From: CAZMRF01 sp964568735
Lineage (GTDB): Bacteria > Acidobacteriota > Polarisedimenticolia > JACPZX01
Assembly: GCA_964568735.1 (NCBI GenBank)
Contig: CAZMRF010000090.1
Coordinates: 1-9,844 of the forward strand
Length of the DNA: 9,844 nt
Direction: 5' to 3'
The position numbers and the translations under genes were made by a program. How positions within the stretch are numbered: position 1 is the first letter of the stretch; every line of letters begins with the position of its first letter. The notes under the pieces are model-generated. The model did no database searches. It worked only from the letters and a program-made list of their open reading frames with translations, and had not been told where the DNA came from. Positions 1 to 6,060 of the stretch are shown here, one piece after another.

Positions 1-206
1 CGGCTCAGGTTGCCGCCCGAGAAGAGATCCACCAGGCCGAGGATGCTGCCGCCCTGCTGCTGGAAGAACTGCTGCAGCGCCACGGGGTCGACGCCGGGCG
101 TCGTGATGTGCGCACCGACCCGGTAGACGGCGAGCAGGCCGAAGGTGTAGAAGACCCTTCGTCTGAGGTCGGGGATCGCGTAGATGTTCTTGATGCTCTC
201 GATCAC
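1..206 (-). CDS. secY: Protein translocase subunit SecY, N-terminal 68 residues (cut by window edge)
   Basis: SecY is the channel-forming core of the SecYEG translocon in the inner membrane, through which most secreted and membrane proteins pass. Only the first 68 codons are present; the gene runs off the left edge. The reading begins MIESIKNIYAIPDLRRR, the usual amphipathic cytoplasmic start of SecY. A hydrophobic first membrane helix follows at about residues 17-35, with the family pattern YRVGAHITTPGVD just after it. Then comes a Gln-rich stretch and GLVDLFSGG, matching the SecY plug-proximal region. The start is GTG, and its bases GTGA share the TGA stop of rplO, so the two are probably translationally coupled. 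A GGGGGAAGGA purine tract lies about 10 bases upstream inside rplO. Its place after rplO is the standard spc-operon arrangement. The identification is firm; nothing can be said about the missing nine-helix remainder. Confidence 0.96.
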   Translation of the reverse strand, partial: MIESIKNIYAIPDLRRRVFYTFGLLAVYRVGAHITTPGVDPVALQQFFQQQGGSILGLVDLFSGGNLS

Positions 207-697
207 AGCAGCTCGATCCTTCCCCCGGCGGCCTCGATCTTCTTGCGGGCCGAATCCGACACGCGATGCACTCTCACCTGGACGGGCTTCGTGATCTCGC
301 CGCGGCCCAGGATCTTGATGGGATCCCTGCGGCGGCGGACCAGCCGGGAGCCGACCAGCGTCTCCGGGTCCACCACCGCGTCCTTCTCGAACCTGGAATC
401 GATCTGATCCAGGTTCACGACGCTGTATTCCTTGCGGAAGATGTTGGTGAAGCCGCGCTTCGGAAGCCTGCGATGAAGGGGCATTTGGCCCCCTTCGAAC
501 CCGGCCTTCATGGACGAGCCGCTGCGGGACCAGAAGCCCTTGTGGCCGCGCCCTGCGGTCTTTCCGCTGCCGGATCCCGGACCACGGCCCAGGCGGCGGC
601 GGTTCCGCGTCGACCCGCGTGCGGGCGAGAGGGCGTTCAGCCTGAGCCCTCGCGGCGCGGGGGCGGGGGGAGCCTCGGGCTTTTTCCTAGCTGGCAT
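203..697 (-). CDS. rplO: 50S ribosomal protein L15, with short N-terminal extension
   Basis: L15 is a late-assembling large-subunit protein that threads a basic, glycine-rich N-terminal arm into 23S rRNA. The 164-residue product shows the hallmark arm at residues 36-60 (LGRGPGSGSGKTAGRGHKG), then GFEGGQMPLHRRLPKRGF at 66-83. A globular C-terminal half ends in KKIEAAGGRIELL. Most L15 proteins start almost directly at the motif LRLNALSPARGS; here about 17 residues rich in Pro and Ala precede it. The ATG at 697 is chosen because AAGGAG lies six bases upstream. That start sits inside the last codons of rpmD, giving an 11-base overlap, which suggests coupling. The stop overlaps the secY start. There is no plausible alternative ATG close to the conserved arm. 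Confidence 0.98.
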   Translation of the reverse strand: MPARKKPEAPPAPAPRGLRLNALSPARGSTRNRRRLGRGPGSGSGKTAGRGHKGFWSRSGSSMKAGFEGGQMPLHRRLPKRGFTNIFRKEYSVVNLDQIDSRFEKDAVVDPETLVGSRLVRRRRDPIKILGRGEITKPVQVRVHRVSDSARKKIEAAGGRIELL

Positions 698-905
698 TGA
701 TCGCTCCTTCGACTATCCGCGCGAGGTGCGGGATGGAGGCCACCATGCCCCGCACGGCGGCGTTGTCAGGCCGCTCCACGCGATGGCGGATGCGCCGCAG
801 GCCCAGGGCCCTGAGCGTCTTCCTGTGCTTGGGCATGCAGGCGATCCCGCTGCGGTACTGCTCGATCCAGATCGTCCCCGCCCTTGCCCTGCTCTTCGCT
901 GCCAC
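687..905 (-). CDS. rpmD: 50S ribosomal protein L30
   Basis: L30 is a small large-subunit protein that binds 5S rRNA-proximal regions of 23S rRNA; it is present in many but not all bacteria. The 72-residue product has the family features: a first strand (TIWIEQYRSGIAC), the helix and strand KHRKTLRALGLRRIRHRVERPDNAAVRGMV at about residues 26-55, and a final helix. It is about 10 residues longer than the usual 60. The start is GTG at 905, supported by AAGGGG six bases upstream; no ATG lies before the conserved core. It follows rpsE by 20 bases and overlaps rplO by 11, the classic rpsE-rpmD-rplO order. The only uncertainty is the exact start codon. Confidence 0.96.
   Translation of the reverse strand: MAAKSRARAGTIWIEQYRSGIACMPKHRKTLRALGLRRIRHRVERPDNAAVRGMVASIPHLARIVEGAINAS
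704..709 (-). promoter_or_regulatory. Ribosome-binding site of rplO inside rpmD
   Basis: AAGGAG lies within the last codons of rpmD, six bases before the rplO ATG at 697. It supports the start that gives L15 its N-terminal extension and the 11-base gene overlap. Confidence 0.75.
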
Positions 906-911
906 GGCTTT

Positions 912-917
912 CCCCTT
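912..917 (-). promoter_or_regulatory. Ribosome-binding site of rpmD
   Basis: AAGGGG lies six bases before the GTG at 905, in the 20-base rpsE-rpmD gap. It supports the non-ATG start of L30. Confidence 0.6.
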
Positions 918-925
918 CCCCGTCC

Positions 926-1453
926 TCAGGCCCGTTCCGGCTCAGCCGCGGCCCGACCGTCGGTCCACTCCTTGCCACGAAGCTTCATCTGCTCTTGCGG
1001 ATCCTTCAGGCCCTGAAGCCCCGCGAAGCAGGCCTTGACCACGTTGTGCGGGTTGGCGCTGCCCAGGGACTTGGTCAGGATGTCCTGGATCCCCACGAGC
1101 TCCATGACCGCCCGCACCGCCCCGCCCGCGATCACGCCGGTTCCGGGTGATGCCGGGAGGAGGATCACGCGGCCCGCGCCGAACCTGCCGAGGACCCTGT
1201 GCGGGATCGTCGTCCCCTTCATCGGGATTCGCACGAGCGTCCTGCGGGCTTTCTCGATGCCCTTCGCGATTGCAGCTGGAACTTCCTTCGCCTTGCCCAT
1301 GCCGTAGCCCACGCAGCCCTTGCCGTCGCCGACCACGACCAGGGCGCTGAACGAGAAGTTCTTGCCGCCCTTGACGACCTTCGTCACACGGTTGATGTGG
1401 ACCACCGTGTCCCTCAGGTCCATGCTGCTCGCTTCAAGTCTCGGTGACGCCAT
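926..1453 (-). CDS. rpsE: 30S ribosomal protein S5
   Basis: S5 sits on the solvent side of the small subunit near the mRNA entry and takes part in decoding accuracy. Mutations in the family give ribosomal ambiguity or spectinomycin resistance. The 175-residue product contains the N-terminal double-stranded-RNA-like domain: RVTKVVKGGKNFSFSALVVVG at about 22-42, then GKGCVGYGMGKAKEVPAAI. The C-terminal domain has TTIPHRVLGRFGAGRV (81-96), PGTGVIAGGAVRAV (103-116) and DILTKSLGSANPHNVVKA (124-141), all strongly conserved. The usual VKGG spectinomycin-loop region is intact. The ATG at 1453 is taken because the later in-frame Met11 lacks a good ribosome-binding site. It follows rplR by 12 bases. 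Confidence 0.98.
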   Translation of the reverse strand: MASPRLEASSMDLRDTVVHINRVTKVVKGGKNFSFSALVVVGDGKGCVGYGMGKAKEVPAAIAKGIEKARRTLVRIPMKGTTIPHRVLGRFGAGRVILLPASPGTGVIAGGAVRAVMELVGIQDILTKSLGSANPHNVVKACFAGLQGLKDPQEQMKLRGKEWTDGRAAAEPERA

Positions 1454-1465
1454 GAGCCCCCTGCC

Positions 1466-1834
1466 TCAGATCTTGAGTCCGTTCTCCCGGGCCGCCTCGG
1501 CCACGGCCCGGACGCGGCCATGGTACAGGTAGCCCCCACGGTCGAAGAGGGCCGATTTCACACCCTTCTCGACGAGCCGCCGGGCGACGATCTGCCCGAC
1601 GATCTTCGCGGCGGCGATGTTGCCGCCGTTGCTCACCTGCTTGCGGACTTCCTGGTCGAGCGTGGAAGCCGAAGCCACCGTCCGGCCCGTCGAATCGTCG
1701 ACGGCCTGGGCGTAGATGTGCTTGAGGCTGCGGAACACGAGCAACCGCGGCCGGTCCGCCGTGCCGGCGACCTTCTTCACGTAGCGAAGGCGCCTCTTCG
1801 CTCTCTGGATCTCCCTGTCCGGCCTGCGCTCCAT
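1466..1834 (-). CDS. rplR: 50S ribosomal protein L18
   Basis: L18 binds 5S rRNA together with L5 and helps attach it to the central protuberance. The 122-residue product matches the family length. A basic N-terminal arm (residues 1-24, many Arg and Lys) precedes the fold with RPRLLVFRSLKHIYAQAVDD at about 28-47. The product then has a helix with AAKIVGQIVARRLVEKG and the end motif FDRGGYLYHGRVRAVAEAARENGLKI, which is diagnostic for bacterial L18. The start ATG has GAGG five bases upstream in a purine-rich leader. It lies 16 bases after rplF and 12 before rpsE, the standard spc order. Confidence 0.98.
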   Translation of the reverse strand: MERRPDREIQRAKRRLRYVKKVAGTADRPRLLVFRSLKHIYAQAVDDSTGRTVASASTLDQEVRKQVSNGGNIAAAKIVGQIVARRLVEKGVKSALFDRGGYLYHGRVRAVAEAARENGLKI

Positions 1835-1850
1835 CTCTCCCTCGCTGCCC

Positions 1851-2390
1851 CTAGGCTCCGGTCTTCCCGACCTTCTTCTTCACGTACTCACCGACGTACC
1901 GGATCCCCTTGCCCTTGTAGGGTTCGGGAGGCTTGATGCCGCGGATCTCGGCCGCCACCTGGCCCACCTTCTGCTTGTCGGTGCCCGTGATGCTGATTCG
2001 CCCCACCTTCGTATCGACGGCGATGGTCACGCCCTCGGGCACCGGGTAGACAACGGGATGGCTGAAGCCCAGGGCCATCTCGAGCCTCTTGCCCTGGATC
2101 TGCGCCTTGTAGCCGATTCCCTGGATTTCCAGGTCGCGGCTGAACCCCTCGGAGACGCCCTTCACGGCGTTCGCGAGGAGAGCCCGCGCCATTCCGTGGA
2201 AGGCGCGCTCCCTCTTCTGCTCCGTGGTCCGGGTCAGCACGGCACGCCCCTCCTCCACCCTGCACCCGATGCCGGGAGGCAGGGGCGTGTGGAGCGTTCC
2301 TTTCGGGCCCTTCACCTCGACGCCCGTCTTCTGCACCTTGAGGCTCACGCCCCCGGGGAGGCTCACGGGCATCTTTCCGATGCGCGACAT
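1851..2390 (-). CDS. rplF: 50S ribosomal protein L6
   Basis: L6 lies at the base of the stalk near the sarcin-ricin loop and the elongation-factor site. The 179-residue product is the typical bacterial length. It starts MSRIGKMPVSLPGGV and has two repeated domains: residues about 1-80, including VEVKGPKGTLHTPLP, and about 85-179. The C-terminal rRNA-binding signature PEPYKGKGIRYVGE is at 155-168 and the GKTGA tail follows. GGAG lies about seven bases before the ATG and touches the rpsH stop codon; the gap from rpsH is 10 bases. I see no unusual substitutions in the signature. Confidence 0.98.
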   Translation of the reverse strand: MSRIGKMPVSLPGGVSLKVQKTGVEVKGPKGTLHTPLPPGIGCRVEEGRAVLTRTTEQKRERAFHGMARALLANAVKGVSEGFSRDLEIQGIGYKAQIQGKRLEMALGFSHPVVYPVPEGVTIAVDTKVGRISITGTDKQKVGQVAAEIRGIKPPEPYKGKGIRYVGEYVKKKVGKTGA

Positions 2391-2400
2391 TCGCCGTCTC

Positions 2401-2802
2401 CTACCAGACCCTGCAGAGGACTTCGCCCCCGAGTCGGCGCTTCTGCGCCTCCTCGCCGGACATGATCCCTCTGGAGGTGGAGATGATCGCCGTGCCGAGG
2501 CCGCCGAGCACCACGGGAATCGAGCTCCGGGTGGCGTAGACCCGCTTCCCCGGACGGCTGACCTTCTCCAGGCCGCTGAGCACCGGGGTTCCGCTGCTTC
2601 CGACGCGGAGCGTCAGCGACAGCTTGCTCCGGTTGCCCGGCTCCGGCGTGACGCTGAAGTCGTCCACGTAGCCCTCGTCCTTGAGGATCTTCGCGATGGC
2701 CGCCTTGAGTGTCGAAGAGGGCATCGCGACCACGCGGTGTCCGGCCATGATGCCGTTACGCACGCGGGTCAGCATGTCCGAGACCGGATCCGTCATGACC
2801 AT
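2401..2802 (-). CDS. rpsH: 30S ribosomal protein S8
   Basis: S8 is a primary binder of the central domain of 16S rRNA. In E. coli it is also the repressor of the spc operon. The 133-residue product begins MVMTDPVSDMLTRVRNGIMAG. It carries the conserved KAAIAKILKDEGY helix, and its C-terminal rRNA-binding loop reads STSRGIMSGEEA (108-119; family STSxGxMT). It ends GGEVLCRVW, the standard S8 terminus. Two in-frame ATGs six bases apart are possible. The first, at 2802, is chosen because GGGAGG lies six bases before it, while the second would be 12 away. Whether this S8 regulates its own mRNA as in E. coli cannot be read from the sequence. The gap from rpsN is 11 bases. Confidence 0.98.
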   Translation of the reverse strand: MVMTDPVSDMLTRVRNGIMAGHRVVAMPSSTLKAAIAKILKDEGYVDDFSVTPEPGNRSKLSLTLRVGSSGTPVLSGLEKVSRPGKRVYATRSSIPVVLGGLGTAIISTSRGIMSGEEAQKRRLGGEVLCRVW

Positions 2803-2808
2803 GATGCG

Positions 2809-2814
2809 CCTCCC
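2809..2814 (-). promoter_or_regulatory. Ribosome-binding site of rpsH, selects the first of two ATGs
   Basis: GGGAGG, touching the last base of the rpsN stop codon, is six bases before the ATG at 2802 and twelve before the ATG at 2796. It supports the MVMTDP start. Confidence 0.75.
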
Positions 2815-2999
2815 TACCAGCTCGACTTGACCACTCCGGGGACTTCCCCGCAGAGGGCCAGCTTCCTGAAACAGAGCCTGCACAGGGCGAACTTCCTGAG
2901 ATAGCCCCTCGGTCGGCCGCAGACGCGGCACCGGTTGCGCCACCTCACCTGGTAGCGCGGAGGCTTCTCGAACCTCGCGAAGAACCTCGTGCTGGCCAT
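2814..2999 (-). CDS. rpsN: 30S ribosomal protein S14, short zinc-binding type
   Basis: S14 helps fold the head of the small subunit. This copy is the short 61-residue zinc form (the type sometimes called rpsZ or S14Z) rather than the roughly 100-residue zinc-free form. Two CxxC pairs are visible: Cys24/Cys27 (NRCRVCGRPRG) and Cys40/Cys43 (LCRLCFRKLA). The standard end GEVPGVVKSSW follows. An additional Cys50 stands just after the second pair. The ATG at 2999 is 12 bases after the rplE stop, with GGGGAAAGGA ahead of it. Position between rplE and rpsH is standard. Cells with a zinc-type S14 often also keep a zinc-free copy elsewhere, which cannot be judged here. Confidence 0.98.
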   Translation of the reverse strand: MASTRFFARFEKPPRYQVRWRNRCRVCGRPRGYLRKFALCRLCFRKLALCGEVPGVVKSSW

Positions 3000-3011
3000 G
3001 GATCCTTTCCC

Positions 3012-3563
3012 CTAGGGCTTCTGGAAGGGCACTCCCAGGCCCTGCAGCAGCGCGCGAGACTCCGCGTCGGTGCGCGCCGACGTGACGATCGTGATGTTCA
3101 TCCCCATGATCTTCTCCACCTTGCCGGAGGCGACCTCGGGAAAGATGAGCTGGTCGGTGATCCCGAGCGTGTAGTTCCCCCGGCCGTCGAAGGCCTTCTC
3201 GGAGACTCCGCGGAAATCTCTCACGCGCGGCAGGGCGATGCTGACCAGCCTGTCCATGAACTCGTACATCATGGCCCTGCGCAGCGTGACGCGGCACCCC
3301 ACGGGCATACCTTCGCGGATCTTGAAGTTCGCGACGCTTTTCTTCGCGCGCGTGATGGCCGGCTTCTGTCCCGCGATGAGCCCGAGCTCGACGGCCGCGT
3401 TGTCGAGAATCTTGATGTTCTCCTTCGCTTCACCCACGCCCATGTTGATGATGATCTTGCGGAGCCTGGGCACGGCCATCGGGCTCGTGTAGCCGAACTG
3501 CTTCGACAGCTCGGGGACGAGCTCCTTCCTGTACTGGTCGAGCAGCCTGGGTCTCGTGGCCAT
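3012..3563 (-). CDS. rplE: 50S ribosomal protein L5
   Basis: L5 binds 5S rRNA and forms the bridge between the central protuberance and the head of the small subunit, contacting P-site tRNA. The 183-residue product matches the usual 178-185. Conserved blocks are PRLRKIIINMGVGEA, the ITGQ-like AGQKPAITRAKKSVANFKIREGMPVGCRVTLR region split across residues about 66-97, and RDFRGVSEKAFDGRGNYTLGITDQLIFPE. The end is ITIVTSARTDAESRALLQGLGVPF. The reading frame stays open upstream to 3608, overlapping rplX. The ATG at 3563 is taken because conserved L5 sequence begins there and AAGGA lies seven bases ahead. It follows rplX by 17 bases. Confidence 0.98.
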   Translation of the reverse strand: MATRPRLLDQYRKELVPELSKQFGYTSPMAVPRLRKIIINMGVGEAKENIKILDNAAVELGLIAGQKPAITRAKKSVANFKIREGMPVGCRVTLRRAMMYEFMDRLVSIALPRVRDFRGVSEKAFDGRGNYTLGITDQLIFPEVASGKVEKIMGMNITIVTSARTDAESRALLQGLGVPFQKP

Positions 3564-3580
3564 GATCTCGTCCTTCTCCC

Positions 3581-3907
3581 CTACTTCCTGTCCAGGATGC
3601 CCTGGCATTTTCTACAAACGCGGAGCCTGTCCCCGTCGTCGAAGACCTTGTGGGCGACCCTCGTCGGCTTGCTGCACTCCGGGCACACCACCATGAGATT
3701 GGAGATATGGACGGAAGCCTCGCGCTCGACGATCCCGCCCTTGATGTTGCGGCCGGGGTTCGGCTTCGTGTGCTTCTTGATGAAATTCACCCCTTCGACC
3801 ACGGCGCGCTCCGTCTTTGGATAGACACGGAGGACCCGCCCCCTCGATTGGGCCTGCTTGCCCGATAGGACCAGCACCGTGTCGTCCTTTCTCACGTGGC
3901 AGGGCAT
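3581..3907 (-). CDS. rplX: 50S ribosomal protein L24 with four-cysteine C-terminus
   Basis: L24 initiates large-subunit assembly and lies near the peptide exit. The 108-residue product has the KOW-type N-terminal barrel (VRKDDTVLVLSGKQAQSRGRVLRV at about 5-28). The conserved VEGVNFIKKHTKPNP follows at about 37-51, then the GGIVEREASVHISNLMVVCP block. The C-terminal part has two Cys pairs, Cys75/Cys78 (CPEC) and Cys98/Cys101 (CRKC), arranged as a zinc ribbon. This form is known in many bacterial L24 proteins, while E. coli L24 lacks it. Zinc binding is inferred from the spacing. The ATG is preceded by GAGGA and lies 11 bases after rplN. Confidence 0.98.
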   Translation of the reverse strand: MPCHVRKDDTVLVLSGKQAQSRGRVLRVYPKTERAVVEGVNFIKKHTKPNPGRNIKGGIVEREASVHISNLMVVCPECSKPTRVAHKVFDDGDRLRVCRKCQGILDRK

Positions 3908-3918
3908 GTCCGGAATCC

Positions 3919-4287
3919 TCAGAGAACCTCGGGCGCCAGGGATACGATCTTCATGAAGCGCCGCTCCCGGAGCTCACGGGCCACGGGCCCGAACACGCGA
4001 GTCCCGATGGGCTCCTTGGCGTCGTTGATGAGTACGGCCGCGTTCTCGTCGAACCGGATGTACGAGCCGTCACGCCTTCGCTGCTCCTTCCGCGTGCGCA
4101 CGATCACCGCGCGGACCACCTGCCCCTTCTTGACCGTGCCCACGGCCGCCGCTTCCTTGACGGAGGCCGTGATGATGTCTCCCAGCCGGCCGTACTTGCC
4201 GGTGGAGCCGCCGCGCACGTGGATGCAAGAGATCCGCTTGGCGCCCGAATTGTCGGCGACCTCGAGCATGGTCCTCATCTGGATCAT
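3919..4287 (-). CDS. rplN: 50S ribosomal protein L14
   Basis: L14 lies at the subunit interface and forms intersubunit bridges with 16S rRNA; it is also the docking point of the silencing factor RsfS. The 122-residue product is exactly the usual length. It begins MIQMRTMLEVADNSGAKRISCIHV and shows the L14 signature region from GRLGDIITASVKEA to KKGQVVRAVIVRTRKE. The conserved GSYIRFDENAAVLIND and GTRVFGPVARELRE blocks follow. The start codon overlaps the rpsQ stop as ATGA, a four-base overlap typical of coupled translation. In E. coli this is the first gene of a separate spc operon; here there is no gap for a promoter, so S10 and spc appear to be one unit. Confidence 0.98.
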   Translation of the reverse strand: MIQMRTMLEVADNSGAKRISCIHVRGGSTGKYGRLGDIITASVKEAAAVGTVKKGQVVRAVIVRTRKEQRRRDGSYIRFDENAAVLINDAKEPIGTRVFGPVARELRERRFMKIVSLAPEVL

Positions 4288-4688
4288 GACGCCGCCTCAT
4301 CCTTCGTGAGCGAGGACTCCCCCGCGGCGGGCCCGAGCTGCCTCTTGCGCGTCTGACGCCCGAGATCCTCCGAATCCGCCTGGCTCTCCGGAGCCAGCGC
4401 GGCCCCGGAAGCCTTCCGGACCACCTCGCGAAGCATCCACCTCTTGAGCTTGCTGAGCGGGCGCGACTCGACGATCGTCACCAGGTCGCCTTTCGTGCAG
4501 GCGTTCTCCTGGTCGTGGGCGTAGTACTTCGTGGTTCGGCGCACGACCCTGCCGTATTGCGAGTGCTGCACCATGCGCTCCACCGCCACCACGATAGTCT
4601 TGTCCATCGCGCTGCTGACGACGACCCCGGTGCGGGTCTTGCGCCTGCGCGCGGGGTCCTTGCTCACCGTCTCGGTTTCTGCCTGCAT
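4284..4688 (-). CDS. rpsQ: 30S ribosomal protein S17 with long C-terminal tail
   Basis: S17 is a primary 16S rRNA binder of OB-fold type that helps start assembly of the body of the small subunit. The core is at about residues 15-93: RRKTRTGVVVSSAMDKTIVV, YGRVVRRTTKYYAHDQEN, CTKGDLVTIVESRPLSK and KRWMLREVV, all standard. The whole is 134 residues against about 80-90 normally. There is a short extra N-terminus and a tail of about 41 residues (94-134) that is polar, rich in Ala, Glu, Asp and Ser, and of unknown role. ATG at 4688 is preferred because AAGAGG lies seven bases ahead. A GTG three bases earlier (4691) would give a four-base overlap with rpmC and is possible. With the ATG, the rpmC stop and this start share one base. 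Confidence 0.96.
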   Translation of the reverse strand: MQAETETVSKDPARRRKTRTGVVVSSAMDKTIVVAVERMVQHSQYGRVVRRTTKYYAHDQENACTKGDLVTIVESRPLSKLKRWMLREVVRKASGAALAPESQADSEDLGRQTRKRQLGPAAGESSLTKDEAAS

Positions 4689-4939
4689 CACCTGGCCTCT
4701 TCAGTCTTCTTTCCCGGGGTCTTCGCCTCGCGCCTGTGGCTGACCGACAGCTTCAGCTCGCGCTCGCGGAGGAGGGTTTTCACCTTCGCGAGGTCCCTGC
4801 GGGTGTGTCTCAGCTTGGACGGGTTCTCGACGTTCCCCGTCCCCAGCCTGAACCTGAATCTGAAAATCTGCTCTTGAAGGGAGGATTCCTCCCTCCTCAG
4901 CTCGTCCTCGCTCATTTCCGCGAGCTTGTCGATCTTCAT
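4688..4939 (-). CDS. rpmC: 50S ribosomal protein L29
   Basis: L29 is a two-helix hairpin protein beside L23 at the mouth of the exit tunnel, where it helps form the docking site for trigger factor and other nascent-chain factors. The 83-residue product shows the family pattern: MKIDKLAEMSEDELRREESSLQEQIFRFRFR, a TGNVENPSKLRHTRRDLAKVKTLLRERE second helix, and then a basic tail. The tail after about residue 65 is some 15 residues longer than usual (typical length 60-70). The ATG overlaps the rplP stop as ATGA. The next gene, rpsQ, starts at or just before its own stop. The start matches the conserved MKxxEL-type beginning. Confidence 0.97.
   Translation of the reverse strand: MKIDKLAEMSEDELRREESSLQEQIFRFRFRLGTGNVENPSKLRHTRRDLAKVKTLLRERELKLSVSHRREAKTPGKKTEEAR
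4696..4699 (-). promoter_or_regulatory. Ribosome-binding site of rpsQ
   Basis: GAGG (within AAGAGG, in the end of rpmC) is seven bases before the ATG at 4688 and four before the GTG at 4691, mildly favouring the ATG. Confidence 0.5.
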
Positions 4940-5364
4940 GCTCCGTGCTCCTCGACGCCCTGACGCTCGACGATCCGCGTCTTGACGCCGAACTTGTGGG
5001 ATGCGAGCCGCAACGCTTCCCTCGCCTCGGCCGGCGTCACCCCTTCGATCTCGTACATGATCCGGCCGGGCTTCACGACGGCCACCCAGGCCTCGGGCGG
5101 CCCCTTGCCCTTGCCCATGCGGGTTTCGGCCGGCTTCTTCGTCACGGGCTTGTCGGGGAAGATCCGGATCCAGAGCTTCCCTCCCCGCTTCATCTTCCGT
5201 GTGATGGTCACGCGGGCCGCCTCGATCTGGCGCGCCGTGACCCAGCCGCACTCCGCGGCCTTCAGGCCGTAGTCCCCGAAGCTCAGGGTGGAGCCGGACC
5301 AGGCTTTCCCGGCCCGGCGGCCGCGATGTTGCTTGCGGAACTTGACCTTTTTGGGCATCAGCAC
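4936..5364 (-). CDS. rplP: 50S ribosomal protein L16
   Basis: L16 is a late-assembling protein by the A site that helps position aminoacyl-tRNA. The 142-residue product has the conserved PKKVKFRKQHRGR start, GWVTARQIEAARVTITR at about 41-57, and KLWIRIFPDKPVTKKPAETRMGKGKG at about 63-88. The Arg of RMGKGKG lies in the stretch hydroxylated in some bacteria. The start is GTG at 5364, not the ATG six bases later. The family begins MLxPK, which only the GTG start gives (MLMPK), and GAGGTG lies eight bases before it, overlapping the rpsC stop. The last bases overlap the rpmC start as ATGA. The gap from rpsC is 7 bases. Confidence 0.98.
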   Translation of the reverse strand: MLMPKKVKFRKQHRGRRAGKAWSGSTLSFGDYGLKAAECGWVTARQIEAARVTITRKMKRGGKLWIRIFPDKPVTKKPAETRMGKGKGPPEAWVAVVKPGRIMYEIEGVTPAEAREALRLASHKFGVKTRIVERQGVEEHGA

Positions 5365-5371
5365 GGAGAGG

Positions 5372-6049
5372 TCACCTCAGGGCGTCCGTCGCGACGGGGC
5401 GGCCCGCCTCGCGCCGGCGGCCCATCTCGTCGAGCTCTCCCTTGTAGATCCAGACCTTGACACCGATCAGGCCGTAGGTCGTTCTCGCCTCCGAGAAGCC
5501 GTAGTCCACGTCGCTGCGCAGCGTGTGGAGCGGCAGGCGCCCGTTCAGGTACCACTCGGATCTCGCGATCTCCGTTCCTGCCAGCCGGCCCGAGCACCGC
5601 ACCTTCACGCCCCGCGCTCCGAATCGCACCGCGGCCTCGATGGACTTCCTCATCGCGCGGCGGAACGCGATTCGCTTCTGGAGCTGCATGGCGATCGACT
5701 CGCTCACGAGCTGCGCGTCCAGCTCGGGCTTGAGAATCTCCTGGATGTTGATGAAGACCTCGCGTCCCGTCTTCTTCTGGACCCGGTCGCGCAGCTTGTC
5801 GACCTCGGATCCCCGCTTCCCGATGATGATCCCCGGGCGGGAGGTATGGATGTTGATCTTCAGCTTGTTGGCGGCCCGCTCGATCTCGATGCTGGAGATG
5901 CCGGCGTGCGCGAGCTGCTTCTTCAGCTCCTGGCGGAGGGTGATGTCCTCGTGCAGCCACTCGGCGTACCGGCGCCGCTCGTACCACCGCGATCGCCAGA
6001 CCTTGTTGAATCCCAGCCTGAAACCGTAGGGATGGACCTTCTGTCCCAC
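5372..6049 (-). CDS. rpsC: 30S ribosomal protein S3
   Basis: S3 lines the mRNA entry tunnel with S4 and S5 and contributes to unwinding structured mRNA. The 225-residue product starts MGQKVHPYGFRLGF, the usual S3 beginning. It contains a type II KH domain with the GxxG motif in RPGIIIGKRG (71-80). The conserved C-terminal domain includes GVKVRCSGRLAGTEIARSEWY and LRSDVDYGFSEARTTYGLIGVKVWIYKGE. The start is GTG, with a near-perfect AAGGAGG four bases ahead that overlaps the TAA of rplV, so translation of the two is probably coupled. Nine bases separate the genes. Nothing unusual is seen in the KH motif. Confidence 0.98.
   Translation of the reverse strand: MGQKVHPYGFRLGFNKVWRSRWYERRRYAEWLHEDITLRQELKKQLAHAGISSIEIERAANKLKINIHTSRPGIIIGKRGSEVDKLRDRVQKKTGREVFINIQEILKPELDAQLVSESIAMQLQKRIAFRRAMRKSIEAAVRFGARGVKVRCSGRLAGTEIARSEWYLNGRLPLHTLRSDVDYGFSEARTTYGLIGVKVWIYKGELDEMGRRREAGRPVATDALR
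5373..5378 (-). promoter_or_regulatory. Ribosome-binding site of rplP, selects the GTG start
   Basis: GAGGTG overlaps the TGA stop of rpsC and lies eight bases before the GTG at 5364, against fourteen before the ATG at 5358. This agrees with the MLxPK beginning expected of L16. Confidence 0.7.
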
Positions 6050-6053
6050 TGAG

Positions 6054-6060
6054 CCTCCTT
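6054..6060 (-). promoter_or_regulatory. Strong ribosome-binding site of rpsC overlapping the rplV stop
   Basis: AAGGAGG is nearly the full complement of the 16S rRNA 3' end. Its two A bases belong to the TAA stop of rplV, and four bases separate it from the GTG start of rpsC. It makes the non-ATG start secure and suggests re-initiation by ribosomes finishing rplV. Confidence 0.85.

Noticed and set aside
2224..2904. Plus-strand open frames antisense to the rplF-rpsH-rpsN region (and similar ones at 5288-6052 and 6756-7604)
   Set aside because: They lie opposite full ribosomal-protein genes, are rich in Arg, Pro, Ala and His as expected of shadow frames, and have no convincing ribosome-binding sites or family match.
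2401..3297. A 298-codon minus-strand frame that could be read as an S8 with a large N-terminal extension
   Set aside because: The upstream part runs through rpsN and rplE in another frame. Real S8 starts at 2802 with a well-placed ribosome-binding site.
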